Part shown: piece by piece, positions 7,812-15,877 of the stretch
Numbering within the stretch: position 1 is the first letter of the stretch
How the letters are laid out: every line of letters begins with the position of its first letter
NCBI RefSeq assembly: GCF_000745015.1
Contig: NZ_JQNA01000001.1
Span: forward strand, 1,814,735 to 1,878,734
Length of the DNA: 64,000 nt
Direction: 5' to 3'
Source: Burkholderia sp. 9120
GTDB lineage: Bacteria; Pseudomonadota; Gammaproteobacteria; Burkholderiales; Burkholderiaceae
Program-made: the position numbers and the translations under genes
Notes under the pieces: generated by a model
Told to the model about the DNA's origin: nothing
The model's input: the letters and a program-made list of their open reading frames with translations, nothing else
The model's database searches: none

Positions 7812-10415
7812 ATGAAAATCATCAAGCCCACGCCGCTCGGTATCCTCACGCGCTCCTACCGCGCGCACGGTCGCGAACACCTCGGCATCGCGATTCCGGT
7901 CATGGCGACACTCGGCGCGACGCCGCAAATCGTGAGCGAATCCGAGTTGTGGAATACGGTCGGTGATGAACTGGCGGGCTATACGCTCGACGTGGCACTG
8001 CCCAAATCGCACGCCGAGTTTCTGGTGTCCGCGAATGCCTACGGCACGTACTGTGAACGCGGTGACCGCGGTGGTCGCACTAACACTTGCCAGGTCGGCA
8101 TCCGCTTCGCGGGCGTGCAGAAGCGGTTACGCGTGTCGGGCGAGCGCAACTGGAACGGCGACACAGCCACGGCGGCCAAACCGTTCGAGTCGCTACGGAT
8201 CGACTGGCTGCATGCCTACGGTGGTGCCGGGTATGCGGACAATCCCGTCGGTCTGGGATTCAGCAGCGCAACCGGCGACGACCGCGACACGCCGGCTCTA
8301 CTGCCCAACATCGAATACGCGGAGAACGCGCTCATGCAGCGTGGGCAACACATCGCGCCCGCCGCCTTTACGCCGATCGCGCCGAGTTGGCCGCAACGCA
8401 GCGCGCTCTTTGGTCAGTTAGACGAGGCGTGGCACGAGCAGGATCGTCCCGGCTTTCCTCGCACGATGGATCGTCGCTATTTCAACGTCGCACCGCTGGA
8501 CCAGCAATTGCCGGCACACGCGGCGCTGCCGGACGGCGCGGCCTATGAGATCAAGCGCTTGCATCCGGAGCGCGAAGTGATCGCGGGCGTCTTGCCGGCG
8601 TTGCGTGCTCGCAGCTTTATCCGGCGGCGTCAGTCCACGCTGCTGACTGAAATTGCGATGCGTCTGACCACTGCCTGGTTCATTCCCCATCGCGAGCGTG
8701 TGGTGATGATTTTTCACGGCGTCGCGGAAATCGAAACGTTCGATGCTCATGACATCGCCTGTTTGCTGATCGCCGCCGAGGCAAGCAGCCAAGCTCGATC
8801 AGCGGAGCACTATCAGCGTGTTTTCGAATTGCGGATGGACAGTCAGCACGGCGCGCTGCATGCGTTGCGCGATAGCGACCTTATGCCCGCGTCGATACCC
8901 GCATCGACAGCCGCCGACTCAACGCGCGACAACGCCGGCACGCCAGGCGATCCATCACACGGCGCATGGCAGCGCAACCTGTTAAACCGCGCACGATCGC
9001 TCGCCGACGAAGCCGCCTTCTCCGCGCAGCACGCAGGCATCCCGTTCCCTGCCAATGCGTTCGCAACATCGCCTGGCCCGACGCACGCACCGCGGCTCGA
9101 CGATCTGGCCGAGTTCGTGCAGCGTCAGGAACAACTGGCGAGCGAACAGCGCGCCGCGCTAGACCAGACGCGGCAGCGTATCGAGGATGAACACGCCGCC
9201 CACTGTCCACCCACGGCACCACGACGCGGGCCGCCGACGCTGCTTCACGACAACGCGCCGCCCGCTCACCCCGTTGATTCCCGGCAAGCCGAAATGGCCG
9301 ACATGACACGCGAGGCAACCTTCAAACTACGTGAAGCCTACCGCCATACCGCGCACTACCAAGAGGCCGCCCCACGCCTCGACGCGAGTACGGCTGCGGC
9401 TCACGCGATACGTGACCGCGTCATAGCCCTGCATGCCAACGGCGAATCGCTCGCCGATCTGGACCTGACGGGCGCCGATCTAAGCGGCCTGAGTTTGCGC
9501 GGCGCGTTGCTATCCTCCGCGCTGCTCGAAAACGCCGACCTCACCGACGCCGATCTCACCGGCGCCACGTTGAACGACGCGGTGCTTGTCCGCACCACGC
9601 TCACTCGCGCCACATTACACGGCGCGAATCTGAGCCGCGCCAACCTTTCACTGGCGCACTGCGACGACACCAATTTCGACGAAGCAACGCTCGACGGCGC
9701 TCTGTTCGAACGCACTCAATTGCACCGATGCAAGCTGCGCCGCGCATCGATCGACCGCGCTCGCTTCAGCCAGTGTCGTTTCGATTCCGTCGATTTCAGC
9801 GAGGCCACGCTGAGCGATCTGGCGTTCATCGAACAGGCTTTTCAGCATGTCGACTTCAGCCGCGCGCGAATCCGCAAGCTGGCGTTGATCCAGTGCACGG
9901 CCGACCACGTCAGTTTTTCCGAGGCCGACATTCACGGCTTTGCAGGCATCGACACCTCGGCGGTCGGTATCCGTTTCGATCGCGCCACGTTGCGCCAGGC
10001 CTGCTTCGTGAAAAACAGCGTGCTGGATCGCGCCGATTTCTCGCACGCCACGCTCAGCGAAGTGAACTTGCGTCAAGCCAGCGCGAAGGGCGCCAATTTC
10101 AGCCATGCGCGAATCGACCAATGCGACTTCTCCGATGCCTGCCTGCACGACGCCAATCTGCAAAACGCACGGGTCGAGAACGGCTACATGGTTCGCACCG
10201 ATCTGCGCGGCGCGAGGCTGGCAGGCGCTGACTTGATCGGCGGCTATCTGCGAGGTGCCGATCTGCGCGGCGCAGGCCTGCACGAAGCGAATCTGTTTCG
10301 CGCCAATCTCGCCGAAGTTTTGCCGGATGACGTTTCACGAAGCGGCGAACGCGGGCAGTTCGACGGCGCTTATCTGGAGCAGGCCGTGTTCCATCCGTTA
10401 GCGAGCCCGCCATGA
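7812..10415 (+). CDS. DUF2169 and pentapeptide-repeat protein of the VgrG cassette
   Basis: The 867-residue protein has three parts. Residues 1 to about 300 match DUF2169, with MKIIKPTPLGILTRSY at the start and the family-like DWLHAYGGAGYADNPVG and RYFNVAPLDQQLPA. A low-conservation linker (about 350-540) is rich in Ala, Asp and Arg and probably partly helical. From about 550 to 850 there are dozens of pentapeptide repeats of A(D/N)LXX type, for example ADLTGADLSG, predicted to form a right-handed quadrilateral beta-helix. DUF2169 proteins occur beside vgrG genes in many Burkholderiales; their role is not firmly established, with adaptor/chaperone or cargo both possible. No signal peptide or toxin motif is seen. 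Its stop overlaps the next gene as ATGA. Confidence 0.88.
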   Translation: MKIIKPTPLGILTRSYRAHGREHLGIAIPVMATLGATPQIVSESELWNTVGDELAGYTLDVALPKSHAEFLVSANAYGTYCERGDRGGRTNTCQVGIRFAGVQKRLRVSGERNWNGDTATAAKPFESLRIDWLHAYGGAGYADNPVGLGFSSATGDDRDTPALLPNIEYAENALMQRGQHIAPAAFTPIAPSWPQRSALFGQLDEAWHEQDRPGFPRTMDRRYFNVAPLDQQLPAHAALPDGAAYEIKRLHPEREVIAGVLPALRARSFIRRRQSTLLTEIAMRLTTAWFIPHRERVVMIFHGVAEIETFDAHDIACLLIAAEASSQARSAEHYQRVFELRMDSQHGALHALRDSDLMPASIPASTAADSTRDNAGTPGDPSHGAWQRNLLNRARSLADEAAFSAQHAGIPFPANAFATSPGPTHAPRLDDLAEFVQRQEQLASEQRAALDQTRQRIEDEHAAHCPPTAPRRGPPTLLHDNAPPAHPVDSRQAEMADMTREATFKLREAYRHTAHYQEAAPRLDASTAAAHAIRDRVIALHANGESLADLDLTGADLSGLSLRGALLSSALLENADLTDADLTGATLNDAVLVRTTLTRATLHGANLSRANLSLAHCDDTNFDEATLDGALFERTQLHRCKLRRASIDRARFSQCRFDSVDFSEATLSDLAFIEQAFQHVDFSRARIRKLALIQCTADHVSFSEADIHGFAGIDTSAVGIRFDRATLRQACFVKNSVLDRADFSHATLSEVNLRQASAKGANFSHARIDQCDFSDACLHDANLQNARVENGYMVRTDLRGARLAGADLIGGYLRGADLRGAGLHEANLFRANLAEVLPDDVSRSGERGQFDGAYLEQAVFHPLASPP

Positions 10416-11656
10416 GTCTCACGCGCGAACAGATCCAACAGATGATCCGCCGAGGTGAAATCATCGAGCAGCAATCAGTGGGAGCGCTCGACTTGACGCG
10501 CGGAGATCTGTCGGGCGGCATCTTCGCGAACGTTACGTTCAGCGGCACGCAACTCACTCACGCGCGGCTCAGCGAATGCGTGTTCAACGAGTGCAGCTTC
10601 ACGGACGCCGATCTGACTTGTGCCGACCTGTCGAAAAGCGTCATCGTGAACGGCGAGTGGATGCGCACGGACCTCACCGACAGCACGCTCGACGACTGCC
10701 GCTTCACCGGCACGCACGCAAGCGGCACACGCTTCACGCGAGCGCGCGCCACTCACGTTGCCTTTCTTAAGTGCGAGCTGAGCGGATGCCAGTTCGACTC
10801 GGCGCGAATCGACTTCGCCTGTTTTGACGAAACGCCGATGGATGGCGCGGACTGGTCGGCCGCCGCGATTCGCCAGAGCCTTTTCTATCGACTGGATTTG
10901 CACGATGTACGTTTCGCGCAGAGCCGCTTCGACCGCGTTATTTTTAGCGAATCGAATCTGACGGGACAAACGTTTCGCGGACAGACATTCGACCAATGCC
11001 AGTTCATTCGCGCCGAACTCCAGGGCGTGGACTTCACATCGGCGCGGCTGCCGTGCTGCAATTTTCAGGGCGCCGAACTCGACCACGCGGTGCTGGACGA
11101 CGTGGACGCGCCCTTCGCCAACTTCTTCGAGGCGCGCGTGAACCACGCGCAGTGCCGTGGCGGGCGCCTGCCGAACAGCATCTGGGTCGACGCTCGCGCG
11201 GCAAGCGCCGATTTCAGCGGTGCGGATTTGTCCGGCGCGGTGTTTCATCGCGCCGATGCGAGCGGCGCGCTTTTTGTGCAGACGCGACTCGACCGTGCGG
11301 ATTTTTCGTCGGCGTTGCTGCACGGGGCGGATTTTCGCGATGCGCTGTTTGCGCGAACGCGCTTTGATGGGGCGCGCGTTGATGATGACTGCGAGCGCAT
11401 TCATGCCAGCGAGACACGCGCCTGCGCCTACGCCGACGGCGCACACGCCCATGTCGTTGGCAAACACGTCCACGCCGGCGACGCACGACTCCATGCTGGC
11501 GACGCACGCGTCCACCTCGGCTGCAAACCCCCTCCCATCCTCTGGCAAGACCGTCCCGGCGTAGCCGCCAGCGACACCGCACTGCAAGCCGCGCGCGCCT
11601 GGTCGGCACGTCGGAACGATCGCGCGGCACCGCCTTCCACCTCTGAATCTCTATGA
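10412..11656 (+). CDS. Pentapeptide-repeat protein of the VgrG cassette
   Basis: The 414-residue protein is almost entirely pentapeptide repeats from about 25 to 325 (examples: ADLTCADLSK, ADFSGADLSGAVFHRADASG). It then has an odd tail of about 80 residues in which His alternates with Ala, Gly, Asp and Val (KHVHAGDARLHAGDARVH near 351-368), followed by a Trp-containing end. The start overlaps the preceding gene as ATGA. The repeats resemble those of the preceding protein, suggesting duplication and divergence. Function is unknown; T6SS cargo, an adaptor scaffold or an immunity-like partner are all conceivable, and nothing in the sequence decides among them. Confidence 0.85.
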   Translation: MSLTREQIQQMIRRGEIIEQQSVGALDLTRGDLSGGIFANVTFSGTQLTHARLSECVFNECSFTDADLTCADLSKSVIVNGEWMRTDLTDSTLDDCRFTGTHASGTRFTRARATHVAFLKCELSGCQFDSARIDFACFDETPMDGADWSAAAIRQSLFYRLDLHDVRFAQSRFDRVIFSESNLTGQTFRGQTFDQCQFIRAELQGVDFTSARLPCCNFQGAELDHAVLDDVDAPFANFFEARVNHAQCRGGRLPNSIWVDARAASADFSGADLSGAVFHRADASGALFVQTRLDRADFSSALLHGADFRDALFARTRFDGARVDDDCERIHASETRACAYADGAHAHVVGKHVHAGDARLHAGDARVHLGCKPPPILWQDRPGVAASDTALQAARAWSARRNDRAAPPSTSESL

Positions 11657-12309
11657 CATCAACCGTAGCCAAATCTAGAACGCTGCCGACCATGCCCGCT
11701 GAAACCGCCGGCACCGTACTTGCGTTGCTGCAAGACGACATGTTGCTAGTAGTCTGCGCGGGCACCCGGCTAAGGTGCCGACGCGCATTCAGTTGCCTGA
11801 TCGCGCCAGAGATCGGCGACCGCGTCATCGTGAGCCACGTCGAGCCGCAGCGCCCCCATGTGTTGGCTATCCTCAACCGGCCTCACGGGCGCAGCGCATG
11901 CATTCGCATCGACGGCGATCTACTACTCGAATCGGCGAGCCATATCCATATTCGCGCCGAACAAGGCCTTCAACTGCACGCGGACAACGACCTGGCGTTG
12001 CACGGCAAGCGCCTCGCACTCGACGCGGACAAAGCGACGCTCGTCGCGCGTAAAGCATCGATCACCTGCGCCGAGTTCGAAGGCCACGCCGGTGTGCTGC
12101 GGTTGATCGGTAAAAGCCTGGAGAGCGTCTTCGAGCGCGTCGTGCATATCGCAAAGACCAGTTTTCGCACGGTCGAGACGGTCGATCATCTGCGTTGCGC
12201 TCATCTCGACTACGCCGCATCGGAGGCCGTACGTCTGCATGGCAAGCACACGTTGCTGACCGCCGAGCGTCTGGCGAAACTCGACGCCCAACAAATCCAC
12301 CTCGGCTAG
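11653..12309 (+). CDS. DUF3540 protein, VgrG-like OB fold and beta-needle
   Basis: This 218-residue protein matches the DUF3540 family found with vgrG and DUF2169 genes. The N-terminal part (about 17-80) resembles an OB-fold barrel, with GTVLALLQDDMLLVVCAG and IAPEIGDRVIVSHVE. After IRIDGDLLLESA comes a run of short strands with alternating hydrophobic residues (HIHIRAEQGLQLHADNDLAL onward) that looks like the gp5/VgrG needle. This suggests a compact spike-like protein or a spike adaptor; that is inference from pattern, not proof. Its ATG overlaps the preceding stop as ATGA. Confidence 0.82.
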   Translation: MTSTVAKSRTLPTMPAETAGTVLALLQDDMLLVVCAGTRLRCRRAFSCLIAPEIGDRVIVSHVEPQRPHVLAILNRPHGRSACIRIDGDLLLESASHIHIRAEQGLQLHADNDLALHGKRLALDADKATLVARKASITCAEFEGHAGVLRLIGKSLESVFERVVHIAKTSFRTVETVDHLRCAHLDYAASEAVRLHGKHTLLTAERLAKLDAQQIHLG

Positions 12310-12317
12310 GAGCATCC

Positions 12318-12707
12318 ATGGTCATGGTCAATTCAAGCGCGGCCGGCGCCAACGACGCCATCAGCGTCAACAAGACCCCGCCGTTGGGCGTGCCGGTCGC
12401 TTACGACAACAACGCCCAATGCGTGCAGGCAATTCCGAACGTCAGCAATATCCTGGTCGCCTGCGCGCCTGCTCACAATCTCGCGACCATCATTCCGGTC
12501 ACCACCGGCGACGCGCCGGGCTCGATGGGCGGCGTCAGTTCCGGCACCGTCTGCGCGAGTTCGCGCCATATCAACGGCGCCAACACGGTACTGCTGCACG
12601 GCATGCCGACTACCCGGATGACCGACCCCACGCAACAGAATGCGACCAACGCGATAGGCACGGGCACCTCGCCCAGTCAGACGCACATTCTTAATCTGGC
12701 GAGTTGA
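12318..12707 (+). CDS. DUF4150 PAAR-like T6SS spike tip protein
   Basis: The 129-residue protein fits the DUF4150 (PAAR-like) family, which caps VgrG spikes and can connect effectors to them. Glycine turns and conserved features such as PGSMGGVSSGTVC and GANTVLLHGMPTTRMTDPT are visible. It has no C-terminal extension, so it is not itself a toxin fusion. A GGAG ribosome binding site at 12309-12312 selects the ATG at 12318 over the longer open frame. It closes the cassette, 7 bp before tssJ. Confidence 0.9.
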   Translation: MVMVNSSAAGANDAISVNKTPPLGVPVAYDNNAQCVQAIPNVSNILVACAPAHNLATIIPVTTGDAPGSMGGVSSGTVCASSRHINGANTVLLHGMPTTRMTDPTQQNATNAIGTGTSPSQTHILNLAS

Positions 12708-12714
12708 ACCGCGC

Positions 12715-13302
12715 ATGATCCCGATGCAATGGCGCGCGCGGTTTCCGACGACGGCGTCTCCCCTAACGCGGCAAATGCTGCTGGCTCTGCTGCCCCAGTT
12801 GATCCTGCTCACGCTGCTCACCGGCTGCGCAACAACACGCCCACCCGCAGACACCGCTTTCACGCTCTCTCTCGACGCCAGCCCAACCGTCAATCCAGAC
12901 AGCCTCGGACGTCCCGCGCCGATTCTCGTCGGCCTCTACGACCTGAAATCGACCGCCGCTTTCACCGCGAGCGGCTTCGCGCCGTTACAGGACCACGCGA
13001 AGGCAAGTCTGGGTGACGACCTCGTCGGGTTCGACCAGCTCATTCTGCGGCCCGGCGAACAACGGACGCTCGAACGGTCGATCGAACGGACAGGCAATAC
13101 GCGGATGCGCTCGCTGGGCATCGTCGCCGGTTACCGCGAATTGAACCGACACGTCTGGCGCGTCGCCATCGCGTTACCCGTCGCCGAAGAGTCCAGCCTC
13201 CCCTCGTTCTGGCCGTTCGAACCGCAGCGACCCGTCGTGCAAGTGCAAGTGAAACTGGACGACAGCGGCATCGTCGTCCGAACCCTGAATCGGAACCCTT
13301 GA
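12715..13302 (+). CDS. tssJ: TssJ outer-membrane lipoprotein of the T6SS
   Basis: TssJ anchors the TssJLM membrane complex to the outer membrane. The 195-residue product has a hydrophobic leader ending in the lipobox LLTGC, with the lipidated Cys at position 38. A second in-frame ATG at codon 21 (12775) would give a more typical lipoprotein signal. The mature part shows the beta-sandwich pattern of TssJ, with PAPILVGLYDLKS and FDQLILRPGEQRTLER. It overlaps tssK as TGATG. Family identity is supported equally by sequence and by position immediately before tssK, tssL and tssM. Confidence 0.92.
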   Translation: MIPMQWRARFPTTASPLTRQMLLALLPQLILLTLLTGCATTRPPADTAFTLSLDASPTVNPDSLGRPAPILVGLYDLKSTAAFTASGFAPLQDHAKASLGDDLVGFDQLILRPGEQRTLERSIERTGNTRMRSLGIVAGYRELNRHVWRVAIALPVAEESSLPSFWPFEPQRPVVQVQVKLDDSGIVVRTLNRNP

Positions 13303-14681
13303 TGAAGCATTCCACCGCGCCGTTGAATTTACCGTTGAAAGACTCGGGCGCGTCCCGCAGCAAGGTCGTCTGGTCGGAAGGCATGTATCTGCGCCCGCAG
13401 CATTTCCAGCAGTTCGAACGTTACGTCGAGAGCTATGTGCAATTGCGTTGTCGCGGCTTGCAGCGCGCGTTCTGGGGCTTCACGAGCGTCGAAATCGATC
13501 ATGACGCGCTAGCCTTGGGGAAAGTTTCGCTGACCATGGCGCAAGGCGTGTTTCCTGACGGCACCCCCTTTCTGCTGACGGGCCCCGACGAACTGCCCGC
13601 GCCGCTCGACATTCCCGTCGACGCAAAAGATCAGCTCGTGCTGCTCGCGTTGCCGCTCAGGCGGCCGGGCGGCGAAGACACGATCTTCGAGGAACGCGCC
13701 GATTCGCTCGCGCGCTATAGCGCCTATGTCCGCGAAATCGCGGACGGCAATGCGGTCGCCCTGGGACCGGCCAGCGTGCAGATCGCCCGCGCGCGACTGC
13801 GTCTGGTGCCGGCGTCCGAACTGGGCAGCGAATGGCAGGCCATCGGCCTGCTACGCGTGGTCGAGCGGCGTAGCGACAACCATCTTGTGCTCGACAAACT
13901 CTACATTCCGCCGATGCTGATCGCCGGCCAGCATCCGCTGCTCGCCGGCTACATCCGCGAGTTGCACGGCCTGCTCGAGCAACGCGGCGATGCGTTGGCG
14001 AACCGGCTGTCGCGGCCGGGACGCGGCGGCGTCGCGGAAGTCGCGGACTTCCTGCTGCTCGCGCTGATCAATCGGGCGCAGGCCGATACTTCGCACGAAC
14101 ACGAACTCGGCGAGGTGCATCCCGAGTCGCTGTTTCAGCAGTGGTTGAGGCTCGCGTTCGACCTCGCCACTTACACCAACCACGAGCGCCGGCCGACGGT
14201 TCGTCCAGCGTACCGGCACGACGATCTGCAAGGCAGCTTTTCGCCGCTGATGGCCGAGTTGCGGCGCGCGTTGTCGACGGTGCTCGAACAGAACGCGGTC
14301 GCGATTGAGTTGCAGGAACGCGCGCACCGCGTGTGGGTCGCGCGGATTCCGAGCCCCGAGTTGCTGCATAGCGCCGGCTTCGTGCTCGCCGTGCACGCCG
14401 ATCTGCCCGCCGAGACCGTTCGCGCACGCTTTCCCGCACAGATCAAGATCGGGCCGGCCGAGCGGCTCGCCGATCTGGTGAATCTGCATCTGCCCGGCAT
14501 CGCGTTGCGCACGCTGCCGGTTGCGCCTCGGCAGATTCCGTATCACGCGAGCTATCACTACTTCGAACTGGATACCGGCGCCGAGCTTTGGAAGCAACTG
14601 GAAAAATCCAGCGGACTCGCGCTGCACGTCGCGGGCGATCTGCCGGGTCTGACGATGGAATGCTGGGCGATTCGCGGGTGA
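13302..14681 (+). CDS. tssK: TssK, T6SS baseplate-membrane complex connector
   Basis: TssK trimers link the baseplate wedges (TssF/TssG) to the cytoplasmic parts of TssL and TssM. The product is 459 residues, close to the family's usual 440-460. Diagnostic stretches are VVWSEGMYLRPQHFQQ near the N-terminus, IPPMLIAGQHPLLAGYIREL in the middle and the C-terminal YHYFELDTGAELWKQLEKS. The ATG at 13302 overlaps the tssJ stop (TGATG); an upstream TTG is less likely. The stop abuts the tssL start in the same arrangement. Confidence 0.96.
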   Translation: MKHSTAPLNLPLKDSGASRSKVVWSEGMYLRPQHFQQFERYVESYVQLRCRGLQRAFWGFTSVEIDHDALALGKVSLTMAQGVFPDGTPFLLTGPDELPAPLDIPVDAKDQLVLLALPLRRPGGEDTIFEERADSLARYSAYVREIADGNAVALGPASVQIARARLRLVPASELGSEWQAIGLLRVVERRSDNHLVLDKLYIPPMLIAGQHPLLAGYIRELHGLLEQRGDALANRLSRPGRGGVAEVADFLLLALINRAQADTSHEHELGEVHPESLFQQWLRLAFDLATYTNHERRPTVRPAYRHDDLQGSFSPLMAELRRALSTVLEQNAVAIELQERAHRVWVARIPSPELLHSAGFVLAVHADLPAETVRARFPAQIKIGPAERLADLVNLHLPGIALRTLPVAPRQIPYHASYHYFELDTGAELWKQLEKSSGLALHVAGDLPGLTMECWAIRG

Positions 14682-15877
14682 TGCAGCATCGATCAGACGC
14701 CCGCAACGCGCTCGTCGTCGCTGCCAACCCGCTGCTCGACCTGCTCGCGCCGATCCGCACCAGCACGGACCTCGCGCCGCAGCAGCTGCGCGAATATCTG
14801 CTCGATCAGATCCGGCAGTTTCAGGCGCGCGCGCAACGTGCGGCCATTCCCGTCGAGACGATCGTCGCCGCGCGCTATTGCCTGTGCACCGCGCTCGACG
14901 AAGCGGCAGCGCTCGCACCGTGGAGCGGCGGTGGCGCGTGGTCGACGCACAGTCTGCTGGTGGCCTTTCACAACGAGACCTGGGGCGGCGAAAAGTTCTT
15001 CCAGTTGCTGGCGCGCCTGTCGGTGAGCACGCACGCGCATCGCGACATGATCGAGCTGCAGTACTTCTGCCTGATGCTCGGTTTCCAGGGACGCTACCGC
15101 GTGATCGACAACGGTGCCGCGCAACGCGAAACGCTGATGCGTCGGCTGCACAAATTGCTGCATGAAACGGGCGGCGGATACGCGCTGCCGTTGTCGCCCG
15201 AATGGCGCGCCGCGGACCGGACGCCGGTGCGGCGAGTGCGCCGCGGGCTGCCGTTGTGGGCGTGGTTGCTGTTCGTCGGTGTGAGCGGTAGCGCGAGTTT
15301 CACCGCGTTTCTGCTGGCGACTACCGCGCACGCCGATCGAGTCTATGCGGCGATCGTCACGCTTCATCTGCCCGAGCTAAACACCCACGCGAGCGACGCG
15401 CCGCTGTCGAACAGGCTGCGGCAAGCGCTCGACGCGGATCTGCAAAGCGGCCTGCTCGCGCTGCGCGAAGAGGCGGACCGCAGCGTGATCGCGATGCGCG
15501 GCGACGGCCTGTTCAACTCCGGTTCGGCCACCGCGAATCCGGCTTATCTGCCGGTGCTCGTGCATCTCGCCGGTGTGCTGAACCGGGTGAGCGGCGAAAT
15601 CGCGATTACCGGTCATACGGACAATCAGCCGATTCGAGATCACCGCTTCGAGTCGAACCTCGCGCTGTCGCAAGCCCGTGCCAGCGCGGTCAGGCAATGG
15701 CTGCTGGCGGCCGGCCTCGACGCGAACCGCAGCATCACCGTGACGGGGCGTGGCGACGAACAGCCGGTGGCCACCAATCAGACAGCCGATGGTCGCGCGC
15801 AAAACCGCCGCGTGGAGATCGTACTGGTCCCGCTTCCCCCAGACAGACAAGGCATTTCGCAGGCGACCGATCAATGA
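14681..15877 (+). CDS. tssL: TssL with OmpA-like C-terminal domain
   Basis: TssL (DotU/IcmH type) is an inner-membrane component of the TssJLM complex. The cytoplasmic DotU domain spans about 10-175, with ALDEAAALAPWSGGGAW and FHNETWGGEKFFQLL. One transmembrane helix lies near 191-216. The periplasmic end (about 260-385) is an OmpA-like peptidoglycan-binding domain with GHTDNQPI and QNRRVEIVL, so this is the extended, wall-anchoring form of TssL. The ATG at 14681 gives a TGATG overlap with tssK; an in-frame ATG at 14660 would add seven residues. It overlaps tssM as ATGA. Confidence 0.95.
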   Translation: MQHRSDARNALVVAANPLLDLLAPIRTSTDLAPQQLREYLLDQIRQFQARAQRAAIPVETIVAARYCLCTALDEAAALAPWSGGGAWSTHSLLVAFHNETWGGEKFFQLLARLSVSTHAHRDMIELQYFCLMLGFQGRYRVIDNGAAQRETLMRRLHKLLHETGGGYALPLSPEWRAADRTPVRRVRRGLPLWAWLLFVGVSGSASFTAFLLATTAHADRVYAAIVTLHLPELNTHASDAPLSNRLRQALDADLQSGLLALREEADRSVIAMRGDGLFNSGSATANPAYLPVLVHLAGVLNRVSGEIAITGHTDNQPIRDHRFESNLALSQARASAVRQWLLAAGLDANRSITVTGRGDEQPVATNQTADGRAQNRRVEIVLVPLPPDRQGISQATDQ

